Shown: piece after piece, positions 26,795 through 36,109 of the stretch
Layout of the letters: each line of letters starts with the position of its first letter
Position numbering within the stretch: position 1 is the stretch's first letter
Source: Achromobacter veterisilvae
GTDB taxonomy: Bacteria > Pseudomonadota > Gammaproteobacteria > Burkholderiales > Burkholderiaceae_B
DNA: 64,000 nucleotides
Direction of reading: 5' to 3'
Assembly: GCF_900496975.1 (NCBI RefSeq)
Contig: NZ_UFQC01000017.1
Location: 62,001-126,000 of the forward strand
Made by a program: the position numbers and the translations under genes
The notes under the pieces: model-generated
The model's input: only the letters and a program-made list of their open reading frames with translations
Told to the model about the DNA's origin: nothing
The model's database searches: none

Positions 26795-27775
26795 CAGGCC
26801 CGATAGAGGGCCCGCGCCGCTCCCCGAATGCTGCCACGCTCCCGGGCTGCGCCCTTCCTCGAGCAGGAACTCCACCAGCGCCGGCAGGGACGCGTCCATC
26901 GGGCGGTTGGCCTGGATGCGCATGACGTAGCCCCAGGACCCCGGCATGCGCAGCCGCGGCACCAGGGGAACCAGGCGACCGCTGGCCAGTTCCTCGTCGA
27001 TCAGGGGCGCGCGCCCCAGCGCGATGCCGACGCCCGCCGCCGCGGCCGCGGCGACCGTGCTCATGCCGCTGAGCACCATCGGCTCCTGCCAGTCCGACTC
27101 GGCCAATCCCAGGCGCGGGCTCCAGATGCGCCAATCGGTCTCGGGGCTGTCGATGTGCTTTTCCTCCAGCCAGCGATGGCGCGTGAACGCGCGCGGGTCG
27201 TCGCGCTCGGACGGCGCGATCAGCGCCGGGCTGCACACCGGCACCACGGTCTCGGTCATGAGCGGGATGTCGCCGGGCTCGGCGTTGTGCGGCCCCATGG
27301 CGCGCACGTGCAGGAACGCCAGGTCGATGTCCTGGCTCTTCCAGGCCGGATCCTGGCTGGCATGCAGGTAGACCTGGATGTCGATGTCGGGGTGCAATTC
27401 GATGAACCGGCCGATGCGCGGCGCCAGCCACAGGGCGGCCAGCGAGGGGTTGGCCGATACGTTCAGGGTATAGCGCCGCCTGCCGCGGGCGGCGGCGCGC
27501 ACATTGCGGCAGGCGGTCTCCAGCAGGGTCAAGGCCTGTTGCACCGATGCCAGCAGATCGGCGCCCGCGCCGGTGGTTTCGGCGCGGCGCACCGTGCCGC
27601 CCCGGCGCAGCAGCGTGACGCCCAGATCGGCCTCCAGCGCCCGCAGTTGGTGGCTGACGGCGCTCTTGGTCACGCTGAGTTCGGCGGCGGCCCGGCTCAG
27701 GCTGCCCAGGCGGGCCACGGCCTCGAAGGCGCGCAGCGCGGCCAGGGGCGGGGTGCGGTTGGGAAGGTCGGCCAT
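26786..27775 (-). CDS. LysR-family transcriptional regulator (GcvA-like)
   Basis: A 329-residue LysR-type regulator with the helix-turn-helix LRAFEAVARLGSLSRAAAELSVTKSAVSHQLRALEADLG in the first 55 residues and a GcvA-like effector domain. It is divergent from the large fused ABC exporter, 92 bases away, and a perfect inverted repeat lies three bases before its start. The C-terminus carries a Gly/Ser-rich tail. It may regulate itself and the exporter. Confidence 0.87.
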   Translation of the reverse strand: MADLPNRTPPLAALRAFEAVARLGSLSRAAAELSVTKSAVSHQLRALEADLGVTLLRRGGTVRRAETTGAGADLLASVQQALTLLETACRNVRAAARGRRRYTLNVSANPSLAALWLAPRIGRFIELHPDIDIQVYLHASQDPAWKSQDIDLAFLHVRAMGPHNAEPGDIPLMTETVVPVCSPALIAPSERDDPRAFTRHRWLEEKHIDSPETDWRIWSPRLGLAESDWQEPMVLSGMSTVAAAAAAGVGIALGRAPLIDEELASGRLVPLVPRLRMPGSWGYVMRIQANRPMDASLPALVEFLLEEGRSPGAWQHSGSGAGPLSGLSV

Positions 27776-27777
27776 GC

Positions 27778-27794
27778 GTTGAGTTTATCTCAAC
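27778..27794. promoter_or_regulatory. inverted repeat, candidate LysR operator
   Basis: A perfect repeat GTTGAG-N5-CTCAAC sits three bases upstream of the LysR start codon, in the LysR/exporter intergenic region. Binding here would block LysR expression (autoregulation). Confidence 0.55.
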
Positions 27795-27867
27795 CCCTGA
27801 TTGAAAAACTATCGCTTTCGCCGGCGGTCGCGATCGGGGACCATGCAAGCTCTGGAAGGAGAGTGCA

Positions 27868-30800
27868 ATGTATTTCGATTCACGGCTTTGGCGGCTGACC
27901 GAAGGGCTGCGCGCCGGCATGGCGGGCGGCATATTCCTGGGGTTGCTGGCCTTGGCGGCCGGCATTGCGCGCTACGTGTTCCTGGGCCAGTTGCTGGCCC
28001 GGGTGTTCGAGGGCGCGCCGTGGCGGGACTGGACCGCGCCCGCCCTGTGCGCGGCCGCGATGGTGCTGCTGCGCGCGGGCTTCGACCATTGGCGCACCGT
28101 GCAGGCCAACCGCTGCTCGGCCGAGGTGCAGCAGGCGCTGCGCGGCAAGCTGTATGACCGCATCGTCGCCCTGGGCCCGGCCTGGTTCGCCAACCAGCGC
28201 ACCGGCGGCGTGATGCTGACGGTGGTGGACGGGGTCGAGCAATTGCAGACCTTCTTCGGCCAGTACCTGCCGCAGGTGGCCATCGCGGCCGCGGCGCCTT
28301 TCGCCATCTTCGCCGTCATCGCGTTCTGGGACGTGCCGACCGCGCTGGTCTTCCTGGCGGCCGCGCTGTTCGCCCTGTTCGGGCCGATGGCCGTGCACAT
28401 GCTGGACCGCCGCGCCAGCCTGGCCCGCACGCGCTCTCTGAACGATTTCGGCGAGGACTTCCTCGACGCGGTGCAGGGCCTGCCCACCTTGAAGTCCTAT
28501 GGCCAGGGCAAGGCCTGGGGCCGGCGGCTGGCCGCCCGCGCCCGCAGCCTGTCGGACAATACGTTCTGGGTGCTGTCGGTCAGCCTGCTGACGCGCGGCA
28601 TCAGCGACCTGGGCGTGGCGCTGGGCGCTGCGCTGGCGCTGACTCTGGGCGCCTGGCGCGTGGCCGCCGGCGACATGAGCGTGGAGGCCCTGCTGATCGT
28701 GCTGATGGCCGGCACCGAGATTTTCCGGCCGCTGCGCGACCTGCGCTCGGTGCTGCACCGGGGCATGCTGGGCCAGTCCGCGGCGGTCAGCATCCACGCC
28801 CTGATGGACGCCCGGCCCCTGACGCCCGCGCCCGACGCGCGCGCCGCCGGCGATGCGCCGCAGCGGCTGGCGCCCACTATCGAATTCGACGATGTGGCGT
28901 TCTCCTACACGCCAGAACGCCGCGCGCACCAGGGCCTGGCGTTCCGCGTCGCGGCCGGCGAACGCGTCGGTGTGGTGGGCCCCAGCGGCGCGGGCAAGTC
29001 GACCATCGTGCGCCTGCTGCTGCGCGAATGCGTGCCGCAGGCCGGCACCATCCGCGTCGGCGGCCGCGACGTGAACGGACTCGACACGCAGGCGCTGCTG
29101 TCGCACATCGCGCTGGTCAGCCAGGACATCACGCTGTTCCACGGCACCATCGACGACAACCTGCGGCTGGGGCGCCCCGGCGCCACGCACGAACAGGTGC
29201 GCGCCGCCGCCCGCGCCGCCAACATCGACGACTTCATCATGGCGCTGCCCGACGGCTACGCCACCCGCATCGGCGAGCGCGGCCTGCAATTGTCCGGCGG
29301 CCAGCGCCAGCGCGTGGCGATCGCCCGCGCCCTGCTGCGCGACGCGCCCATCCTGATCCTGGACGAAGCGCTGTCCTCGGTGGACACCGAAAACGAGGCG
29401 CTGATCCAGCAGGCGCTCGACCGGCTGATGGCCGGCCGCACGACGCTGATCCTGGCGCACCGGCTGGCCAGCGTCATCGGCGCCGACCGCTGCCTGGTGC
29501 TGGACCAGGGACGGGTCGTGGAAACGGGCACGCACGCCGCGCTGATGGCACAAGGCGGGCTGTACTACCGCCTGATGCGCGAACAGGCCGAGGCGCACCG
29601 GAACCCGGCCGCGGGCAGCCCCGCGGCGGCGGTGTCGTCCGCCCCCGCGCGGGATGGCGGCGAGCCCGACGCCGGGTCCGGCGCGCAAGGCCCCGCGCTG
29701 CGCGCGCTGGACGCCGACGCCGCCCAGGTCGGCTGGCGCGGCACCCTGGGCACCTTGCTGTCGGTGGTCCGCCCATGGCGCGGCACGCTGGCGGCCACCA
29801 TCCTGCTGGGCGTGGCGCGCGTCGCCGCCTTCATCGGCGTGGGGGTCTTCAGCGCGCTGATCGTCGCCGCCATCCGCGACGGCCGCGACGTTTCCACCCT
29901 GGTCGTCGGGCTGCTGATCGCGGCGCCCCTGGCCGCCCTCTTCCACTGGCTGGAATCGTGGCTGGCGCACGCGATGGCCTATCAGTTGCTGGCCGACATG
30001 CGCGTCAAGCTCTACGACAAGCTGGAGCGCCTGGCGCCGGCCTACCTGCTGCAGCGCCGCTCCGGCGACCTGGTGGCGCTGGCCACCCAGGACGTCGAAA
30101 TGGTGGAGTACTTCTACGCCCACACCATCGCGCCCGCCATCGTGTCGGTGCTGGTGCCGCTGTCGGTGCTGGGCTTCCTGGGCGTCTACAGTTGGCCGGT
30201 GGCGCTGGCCCTGCTGCCCTTCCTGGCGTACGCGCTGGTGTCCCCCGTGCGCGGGCGCCGCAAGGTCGACGCGCTGGGCGACAAGGCCCGCCACGCGCTG
30301 GGGGAAATGAGCGCGCACGCCACCGACACCATCCAGGGCCTGGCCGACCTGACCGCCTTCCAGGCCACGGGCCGCCGGCGCGACGAATTCCTGCAAGTGG
30401 CCGACCGCTACCGCGTCCGCCGCCTGGACATCCTGCGCGACCTGTCCCGGCAGACCGCGTGGTTCGAAGTGGCGATGGGGCTGGGCGGCCTGGCCGTCGC
30501 GGTGGTGGGCGCCCTGCAGGTCGCGGCCGGCGCGCTGTCGGCCGGCATGCTGCCGCTGCTGGTGCTGATCGCCCTGGCCACCTTCCTGCCGGTGTCGGAG
30601 ATTTCCCAGGTCAGCCGGCAGCTTGCCGACACCATCGCCGCCACGCGCCGCCTGCACGTAGTGGCCAACGAGCCCGAACCCGTCGCCGACGGCCCGCTGG
30701 CCGCGCCCGTCGCCGCGCAGGGCCTGTCCCTGGCGTTCGAGCACGTCAGCTTCGCCTACCCGGGCAATCGCGAAGACACCCTGCGCGACCTGAGCTTCAA

Positions 30801-31482
30801 GGTGCCGGCCGGAGCCACGGTCGCCGTGGTGGGCGCGTCGGGCGCGGGCAAGAGCACCGTGGCCAGCCTGCTGCTGCGCTTCTGGGATCCGCGCGAGGGC
30901 GCGGTGAAGCTGGAGGGCGTGGACGTGCGCCAGTTGCGGCTCGACGGCCTGCGCGAGCGCGTGGCGCTCGTCACGCAGGACACCTACCTGTTCAACGACA
31001 CGCTGGAAGGCAACATCCGTCTGGCTCGGCCCGAGGCCAGCCCCGAGGAACTGGCGCGCGCGCTGGAACAGGCCGCGCTGGGGGACTTCGTGCGCAGCCT
31101 GCCGGACGGCATCGCCACGCGGGTGGGAGAACGCGGCATGCAGCTCTCCGGCGGACAGCGCCAGCGCATCTCCATCGCCCGCGCCTTCCTGAAGAACGCG
31201 CCGGTGCTGATCCTGGACGAGGCCACCTCGCACCTGGACACCTTGTCCGAGATGCAGGTGCGCGGCGCGCTGGACGTGCTGATGCGCCACCGCACCACGC
31301 TGGTCATCGCGCACCGCCTGTCGACGATCCGCGACGCCGACCTCATCCTGGTGCTGGACCGCGGCGCGCTGGCGGAGGCCGGCACGCACGACCAGTTGCT
31401 GAAGCGGCAAGGGGTCTATGCGCGGCTGGCCAGCCACCAGGGCGGCTACGCCGTCAGTAGCGCAGAGTCTCTACCGACTTAG
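27868..31482 (+). CDS. fused two-half ABC exporter, CydD-CydC-like
   Basis: A 1204-residue protein made of two full ABC exporter halves. Half 1 has membrane helices at ~20-310, Walker A GPSGAGKST near 374, signature LSGGQRQRVAIARALL and Walker B ILILDEALSSVD. Half 2 has helices at ~640-930, Walker A GASGAGKST near 990, signature LSGGQRQRISIARAFL and Walker B VLILDEATSHLD. The halves differ and resemble CydD and CydC, the thiol (cysteine/glutathione) exporter needed for cytochrome bd assembly, but here on one chain. No cydAB gene is nearby, so another substrate is possible. An Ala/Gly-rich linker near 590-625 joins the halves. Confidence 0.85.
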   Translation: MYFDSRLWRLTEGLRAGMAGGIFLGLLALAAGIARYVFLGQLLARVFEGAPWRDWTAPALCAAAMVLLRAGFDHWRTVQANRCSAEVQQALRGKLYDRIVALGPAWFANQRTGGVMLTVVDGVEQLQTFFGQYLPQVAIAAAAPFAIFAVIAFWDVPTALVFLAAALFALFGPMAVHMLDRRASLARTRSLNDFGEDFLDAVQGLPTLKSYGQGKAWGRRLAARARSLSDNTFWVLSVSLLTRGISDLGVALGAALALTLGAWRVAAGDMSVEALLIVLMAGTEIFRPLRDLRSVLHRGMLGQSAAVSIHALMDARPLTPAPDARAAGDAPQRLAPTIEFDDVAFSYTPERRAHQGLAFRVAAGERVGVVGPSGAGKSTIVRLLLRECVPQAGTIRVGGRDVNGLDTQALLSHIALVSQDITLFHGTIDDNLRLGRPGATHEQVRAAARAANIDDFIMALPDGYATRIGERGLQLSGGQRQRVAIARALLRDAPILILDEALSSVDTENEALIQQALDRLMAGRTTLILAHRLASVIGADRCLVLDQGRVVETGTHAALMAQGGLYYRLMREQAEAHRNPAAGSPAAAVSSAPARDGGEPDAGSGAQGPALRALDADAAQVGWRGTLGTLLSVVRPWRGTLAATILLGVARVAAFIGVGVFSALIVAAIRDGRDVSTLVVGLLIAAPLAALFHWLESWLAHAMAYQLLADMRVKLYDKLERLAPAYLLQRRSGDLVALATQDVEMVEYFYAHTIAPAIVSVLVPLSVLGFLGVYSWPVALALLPFLAYALVSPVRGRRKVDALGDKARHALGEMSAHATDTIQGLADLTAFQATGRRRDEFLQVADRYRVRRLDILRDLSRQTAWFEVAMGLGGLAVAVVGALQVAAGALSAGMLPLLVLIALATFLPVSEISQVSRQLADTIAATRRLHVVANEPEPVADGPLAAPVAAQGLSLAFEHVSFAYPGNREDTLRDLSFKVPAGATVAVVGASGAGKSTVASLLLRFWDPREGAVKLEGVDVRQLRLDGLRERVALVTQDTYLFNDTLEGNIRLARPEASPEELARALEQAALGDFVRSLPDGIATRVGERGMQLSGGQRQRISIARAFLKNAPVLILDEATSHLDTLSEMQVRGALDVLMRHRTTLVIAHRLSTIRDADLILVLDRGALAEAGTHDQLLKRQGVYARLASHQGGYAVSSAESLPT

Positions 31483-34027
31483 CGTTGGCCCGCACTTCCG
31501 CCTCCGTGAACCAGACCCGCTTGCTACCGAAGCTGGCGTACAGGTCGAACTGGTCGCGGGTGTGGGGCGAGGCCGTGCCGTCCGGGGCGACGAAGCCGCT
31601 CTGCCCCGGCGCCACCACGTCCACCGCGCGCACGCCGCGGGCGTCGAATACCGTCATGTTGTTCTCGGTTCCGCGGTTCTGCGTGGCCGGATGGCTCAGC
31701 ACCGCCTTGGCGTCCGCCTGGGGCACGCCCAGGAAGTTCTTGGGCGCGAACACCATGGGCGGCGCCGGCACGCGCCAGCCGGCGGGGTCCGCGCCGTAGG
31801 CTTCCCGCAAGGCGGCCAGCGCGTCGTCCAGCGCGGCCAGCACCACGGCCTGCGGCGGCTGGCCGTTGAAGAAGTCGTACTGCTGCGGCACGCCGGCGTC
31901 CTGCCCGGCCAGCGCGTTGTACAGCACCTTCGAGCCCACCGTCAGGTTGACCGAACCGGTGGCGGGCGCGGCCGGCGTGGGATAGCCGGTGGCGCTGTAC
32001 CACTTGAAGAAGTCGGCGGGCATCTCGTCGGCCAGCGTGCGCTTGAGCATGGCGCGCAGCCACGCGTCCATCACGGCCGGCCCGGCGTTGTCGTAGTAGC
32101 CGGCCTGCTTCTCGCTCGTGCCCATGCCGTCCCAGGACGCCAGCCCGGCAACCAGCCGCGCCCGCGCGTCGTCCGCCGGCAGGCCCTGCACCGCCCGCCG
32201 CAGGAAAGGCAGGAAGTGGCGGCGGTTGACGTCGGCGTAGCTGGTGGTGCGGATCAGGTCCCACATCTGCTGGGCGCTGACCTTGCCGCCATGCGCGGTC
32301 ATGGCTTGCAGGCGCGTCTCGATTTCTGCGTAGCGGTCGGCCTGGCCCCACACGATGGCGAACAGATCGGTGGACGGATAGCCGCGCATGGGCTGGTTGT
32401 TCCAGTTGGCGATGAAGCCCTGGCGCGGGTTGTAGACCTGCGGATTGGTCGAAAACGGCAGCATGCCGTCCCAGTCCATCTCGCCGGTGCCCGGCGCCGG
32501 CAGTCGCGGATCGTGGCCCGGGCGGCGCTTGGGATAGAAGCCCGTGTGCGCGTAGCCGATGTTGCCCCGATCGTCCGCGTAATACCAGTTGATGGTCAGC
32601 GCGTGGCGCGCCGCCTGCTGCTTCCATTCATCCCAGTTGCGCGACTGCGCCTTGTGCGTCCAGGCCATCAGCGATTGCAGCTCGTAGCCTTCCCAGGCGC
32701 GCGCCTTGGCGTAGGCCACGTGCTGCTTGTCGTCGAACTTGGCGACGATGCCGTGCACCGTGCGGTACACGTCCATCATCACGGGCTGCCCGTCCTTGAC
32801 CTGGATAAGCTCGGTGCGCTTTTCCATCGTCTTCCAGGCGCCGTCATGGAAGTAGCGGGTGCGGTCGGCGGGGTCCAGCTTTTCCGCGTAGATGTCCACG
32901 TCGTCGCCGAAGCCCGCGGTGGAGCCCCAGGTCACGTGCGCGTTGTGGCCGAACAGGATGCTGGGATAGGCGAACGGGGTATTGCCGACCACGTCGAAGC
33001 CCGCGCCATGCAGGCCGATGCCGTAGGTGTAGGCAGGATTCCACCAGCCGAACTGCGGCCCGTTCAGCAGGATGGAACGCGCGTCCTTGGCGTGCTCGCG
33101 CCCCACGATCCACATATTGCTGGTGGTGGGGAACCCGGCGATGCCCGGCTGGCCCGATTCGGCGAACTGCGCCAGCAGCAGCTTGCGCGTATCGGCCGGG
33201 GACGCGTCCAGCACACCCCGGGTCTGCGCATCGCGCGCCACCCGTTCCAGCATGGGCGGCGTGCCGTCGTAGCGCGGCAAGGCATAGGACAGCCTGGCCG
33301 GCGGCCGGCCGCCGTCGGGCCGGTAGACGCCCTCTTCCTCGGGCACGGTGGTGGGCGCCCGGCTGTCGGTCATCCAGCGCAACTGGTTGAAGATCTGCAT
33401 GGCGCGCTCGTCGCCGTGCCGGTCCTTCAGGGCGGTCAAGAGCGCCAGGTTGTCGATCTCGCTGTTGGCGTCGGAAAAACGGTTGGCCATGGTGCCCACG
33501 AACACCATCGCCACGTCGTAGGCCGTCCAGTCCCCGGGCTGGAACCCCAGGTCGTTGAATTCCTTGGGCATCAGGCTGCCCGGCTCGGCGCGCACCCGCG
33601 CGATCCAGGCGTTCATGCCCGCCGCGTAGCCGTCCAGGATCTGGCGCTCGGAGGCCGGCAGCGCGGCCAACTGGCGCTGGATGCGTTCGGGCGAGAAATT
33701 GCCGCGGATGGACTTGTCGAACGCCACCATGGACCGGCCCAGCACCTCGGCCACGCGGCCCTGGGTGCTGCGCCTTGCCATCTCCATCTGGAACAGGCGG
33801 TCCTGCGCCACGGCGTAGCCGTAGCCATAGAAGATGCCGTAGACGGTGTTGGCGTACACATGCGGCATGCCATAGCCGTCGCGGCGGATCGTGACCTGGC
33901 CGCTGACGGCGCCAGCCGGACGCGCCGCGGCCTCGGACGGCTGGGGATTTTGCCGGACTTCCTGGGCCTGGGCGCCCATGGCCGCGCAGGCCGCTACAAG
34001 GGCGGCCGACAACAAGTGCTGCTTCAT
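31454..34027 (-). CDS. pac: penicillin G acylase precursor
   Basis: An 857-residue Ntn-hydrolase precursor with a Sec signal peptide (MKQHLLSAALVAACAAMGAQAQ). The alpha-chain region has FVGTMANRFSDANSEIDNLALL near residue 176. The beta chain should start at Ser303 in GFPTTSNMW, with NGPQFGWW placing Gln at beta-23 and Phe at beta-24, GSTAGFGDDVDIY containing the beta-69 region, and WNNQPMRGYPSTDLF containing the beta-241 Asn. These match true penicillin G acylases, not just the broad acylase family. The enzyme is expected in the periplasm and cleaves phenylacetyl amides; its natural substrate is unclear. It overlaps the end of the exporter gene by 29 bases on the opposite strand. Confidence 0.9.
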   Translation of the reverse strand: MKQHLLSAALVAACAAMGAQAQEVRQNPQPSEAAARPAGAVSGQVTIRRDGYGMPHVYANTVYGIFYGYGYAVAQDRLFQMEMARRSTQGRVAEVLGRSMVAFDKSIRGNFSPERIQRQLAALPASERQILDGYAAGMNAWIARVRAEPGSLMPKEFNDLGFQPGDWTAYDVAMVFVGTMANRFSDANSEIDNLALLTALKDRHGDERAMQIFNQLRWMTDSRAPTTVPEEEGVYRPDGGRPPARLSYALPRYDGTPPMLERVARDAQTRGVLDASPADTRKLLLAQFAESGQPGIAGFPTTSNMWIVGREHAKDARSILLNGPQFGWWNPAYTYGIGLHGAGFDVVGNTPFAYPSILFGHNAHVTWGSTAGFGDDVDIYAEKLDPADRTRYFHDGAWKTMEKRTELIQVKDGQPVMMDVYRTVHGIVAKFDDKQHVAYAKARAWEGYELQSLMAWTHKAQSRNWDEWKQQAARHALTINWYYADDRGNIGYAHTGFYPKRRPGHDPRLPAPGTGEMDWDGMLPFSTNPQVYNPRQGFIANWNNQPMRGYPSTDLFAIVWGQADRYAEIETRLQAMTAHGGKVSAQQMWDLIRTTSYADVNRRHFLPFLRRAVQGLPADDARARLVAGLASWDGMGTSEKQAGYYDNAGPAVMDAWLRAMLKRTLADEMPADFFKWYSATGYPTPAAPATGSVNLTVGSKVLYNALAGQDAGVPQQYDFFNGQPPQAVVLAALDDALAALREAYGADPAGWRVPAPPMVFAPKNFLGVPQADAKAVLSHPATQNRGTENNMTVFDARGVRAVDVVAPGQSGFVAPDGTASPHTRDQFDLYASFGSKRVWFTEAEVRANAKSVETLRY

Positions 34028-34179
34028 TCGAATCTGTCTCCGTATTTGACGAGCCGCGCCACGGTGCGAGTCCCGGGCACGGATTGCGGCGCCTCTGGCG
34101 GGCGCCGTCCGGACCATCATACGAACAGCCCATTTATAATTCCAATGCATTTATTTCATAGTATTAATGCGATTTGGAC

Positions 34180-35127
34180 ATGGACTTCCAGAAACTCAAG
34201 CATCTGCTCGCCGTCATCGAGCACGGCACCTATTCGCGCGCGGCGGACGCGGTCAACCTGTCGCAACCCGCCCTCAGCCGCAGCATCCAGGCCCTGGAAG
34301 CCGAACTGGGCCTGCCCCTGCTGGACCGCGGCACCCGGCGCGTGCGCCTGACGCCCTACGGCGCCTGCGTGGCCGAACGCGCGCGCCGCATGCGCTTCGA
34401 GGAAGCGGAACTGCAACGCGAACTCAAGACCCTGCACAGCGGCGAATCGGGCGCGCTGTCCATCGGGCTGAGCCCCACGCCCGCGTCCCTGCTGCTGTCG
34501 CCGTTTCTGGCCCATATGGCCGAACGCCACCCGCAGGTGCGCGTCGGCGTCGAACTGGGCGCCACCGCCGCCCTGCTGGAGATGCTGCGCGCCGAACGCA
34601 TCGACGCCATGGTCTGCGATGCCCGCATGCTGTATGACGCGGCCGACCTGGAAACCCGCCCCCTGCCCCCGCTGCGGGCCGGCCTGGTCTGCCGCAAAGG
34701 CCATCCCATCCTGGCCCACAAGCGGCCGGGCATCGAACAGATCCGCCAGTACCCCGTGGCCTCCAGCACCCTCAGCCCCGAAGTCTCGCTGCGGCTGACG
34801 GAAACGCTGGGACCGGGCGGCGCCCCCGAACAGATGGTCACCCACCGCTGCGAAAACCTGGACGCGCTGGTCGAACTGGCGCTGCGCTCGGACACCCTGC
34901 TGCTGGGCGTGATCTGCGTCACCCGCCGCCAGCAGGAGGCCGGGCTGATGGTCGAAGTGCCGATCCCGCCGGATCCGCAGCGCCAGGGGCACTACGCGCT
35001 GGCCCGGCTGGCGGGGCGCACGCCGCTGACGGCGCAGGATGCGCTGTACGAGTTCACGCGGGGGTGCTGGGATGGATTTGCGTCGCTAGGCCTGCGTGCT
35101 CAACCAGTGCGCGACGGCCTGGACTGA
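34180..35127 (+). CDS. LysR-family transcriptional regulator divergent from penicillin acylase
   Basis: A 315-residue LysR regulator with the helix-turn-helix FQKLKHLLAVIEHGTYSRAADAVNLSQPALSRSIQALEAELG. I chose ATG 34180; an in-frame TTG six bases earlier is possible. It is divergent from the penicillin acylase gene across an AT-rich gap (34028-34179), the classic layout for a LysR protein and its target, so it is the likely regulator of pac. Its 3' end overlaps a convergent LysR gene by 42 bases. Confidence 0.87.
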   Translation: MDFQKLKHLLAVIEHGTYSRAADAVNLSQPALSRSIQALEAELGLPLLDRGTRRVRLTPYGACVAERARRMRFEEAELQRELKTLHSGESGALSIGLSPTPASLLLSPFLAHMAERHPQVRVGVELGATAALLEMLRAERIDAMVCDARMLYDAADLETRPLPPLRAGLVCRKGHPILAHKRPGIEQIRQYPVASSTLSPEVSLRLTETLGPGGAPEQMVTHRCENLDALVELALRSDTLLLGVICVTRRQQEAGLMVEVPIPPDPQRQGHYALARLAGRTPLTAQDALYEFTRGCWDGFASLGLRAQPVRDGLD

Positions 35128-35976
35128 CGCCGACGGCGGCCGGCCGGCGTACATGGCCAGGTGATAGGTGTGCCCGTCTATCTCCGGGCCGAACGGCTGC
35201 GCCAGATGGCCCGCCTCCAGCTCCTCGGAGATCAACGCCAGGCTGACCAGCGCGACACCATGGCCGGCGACGGCCGCCTGTATTGCGTGTCCTTCATCGG
35301 AAAAGCGCAATTGACTCGCCTGGCGGGGCTGGGGCCGCTGCGCGACCTTGAACCAACGCTCCCACGTGGGATTCTCCGGTTGGGGCCGCTTCCAGTCGAA
35401 ACGGATCAACGGCACGCGGGCCAGATCGTCCGGCGATTCGACGCCCAGGCGCGGATTCGCCACGGGCGCGAACCGGTCCGTGAACAGGGGCTGGGTCACC
35501 AGGCCGGGATACGGCCCGCGGCCATAGCGGATCGCGATGTCGACCGCGGTCGATCGCAGATCGACGACGTCGTCGCTGGCCTGCAACTGCAAGTCGATGC
35601 CGGGATGCCGGCTCCGGAAATCGGCCATGCGCGGCACCAGCCACTTCACGGTAAATGCATTCGTCGCGGAGATGGTCACTTGAGTGCGTGTCCGCTGATG
35701 CGTCAACCGCGCCAGCGTCGCTTCGAAGGCATCGAACCCGTCGCGCAGGACGGGATAGAGCTGCGTCCCCGCGTCGGTCAGCGACACCCTGCGCACATGG
35801 CGATCGAACAGCAAAAGCCCGGTCTGCGCCTCCAGCGCGCGGATCTGGTGACTGACGGCGGTGGGCGTGACGGCCAATTCCTTGGCGGCGGCCTTGAAGC
35901 TGCCCAGGCGCGCGGCGGCTTCGAATACGCGTAGCCCGGAAAGCGGGAGGGATCGACGTTGCATGACCGGCATCAT
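35086..35976 (-). CDS. LysR-family transcriptional regulator (GcvA-like)
   Basis: A 296-residue LysR regulator with helix-turn-helix LRVFEAAARLGSFKAAAKELAVTPTAVSHQIRALEAQTG and a GcvA-like effector domain (MADFRSRHPGIDLQLQASDDVVDL). It is divergent from the RidA/Old Yellow Enzyme pair, and a perfect palindrome lies between them. It most likely controls that pair. The gene ends convergently inside the 3' end of the other LysR gene. Confidence 0.87.
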   Translation of the reverse strand: MMPVMQRRSLPLSGLRVFEAAARLGSFKAAAKELAVTPTAVSHQIRALEAQTGLLLFDRHVRRVSLTDAGTQLYPVLRDGFDAFEATLARLTHQRTRTQVTISATNAFTVKWLVPRMADFRSRHPGIDLQLQASDDVVDLRSTAVDIAIRYGRGPYPGLVTQPLFTDRFAPVANPRLGVESPDDLARVPLIRFDWKRPQPENPTWERWFKVAQRPQPRQASQLRFSDEGHAIQAAVAGHGVALVSLALISEELEAGHLAQPFGPEIDGHTYHLAMYAGRPPSASVQAVAHWLSTQA

Positions 35977-36001
35977 AGATGAGTTTCTTTCACCTTATAG
36001 C

Positions 36002-36021
36002 TGACAAACGAACCTTTGTCA
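36002..36021. promoter_or_regulatory. perfect inverted repeat, candidate LysR operator
   Basis: The repeat TGACAAA-N6-TTTGTCA lies 25 bases upstream of the LysR start and about 90 bases upstream of the RidA gene. Its place and symmetry fit an operator for the divergent LysR protein. Confidence 0.7.
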
Positions 36022-36109
36022 CCAGGGCCACGCATCCCTACAGTACGGGCATGGATCGGCCGCTATCGCGCTGATCCTCCCAGCAACCATAAGTGAAGGA
36101 ATTCGCACC

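Noticed and set aside
27880-31437. A 1185-codon open frame antisense to the fused ABC exporter
   Set aside because: It is rich in Gln, His, Arg and Gly with no domain or motif, as expected for antisense frames in very GC-rich genes. The sense frame has complete ABC motifs.
31418-34351. A 977-codon open frame antisense to the penicillin acylase gene
   Set aside because: Composition is the typical GC-rich antisense artefact, and the sense strand encodes a clear penicillin acylase.
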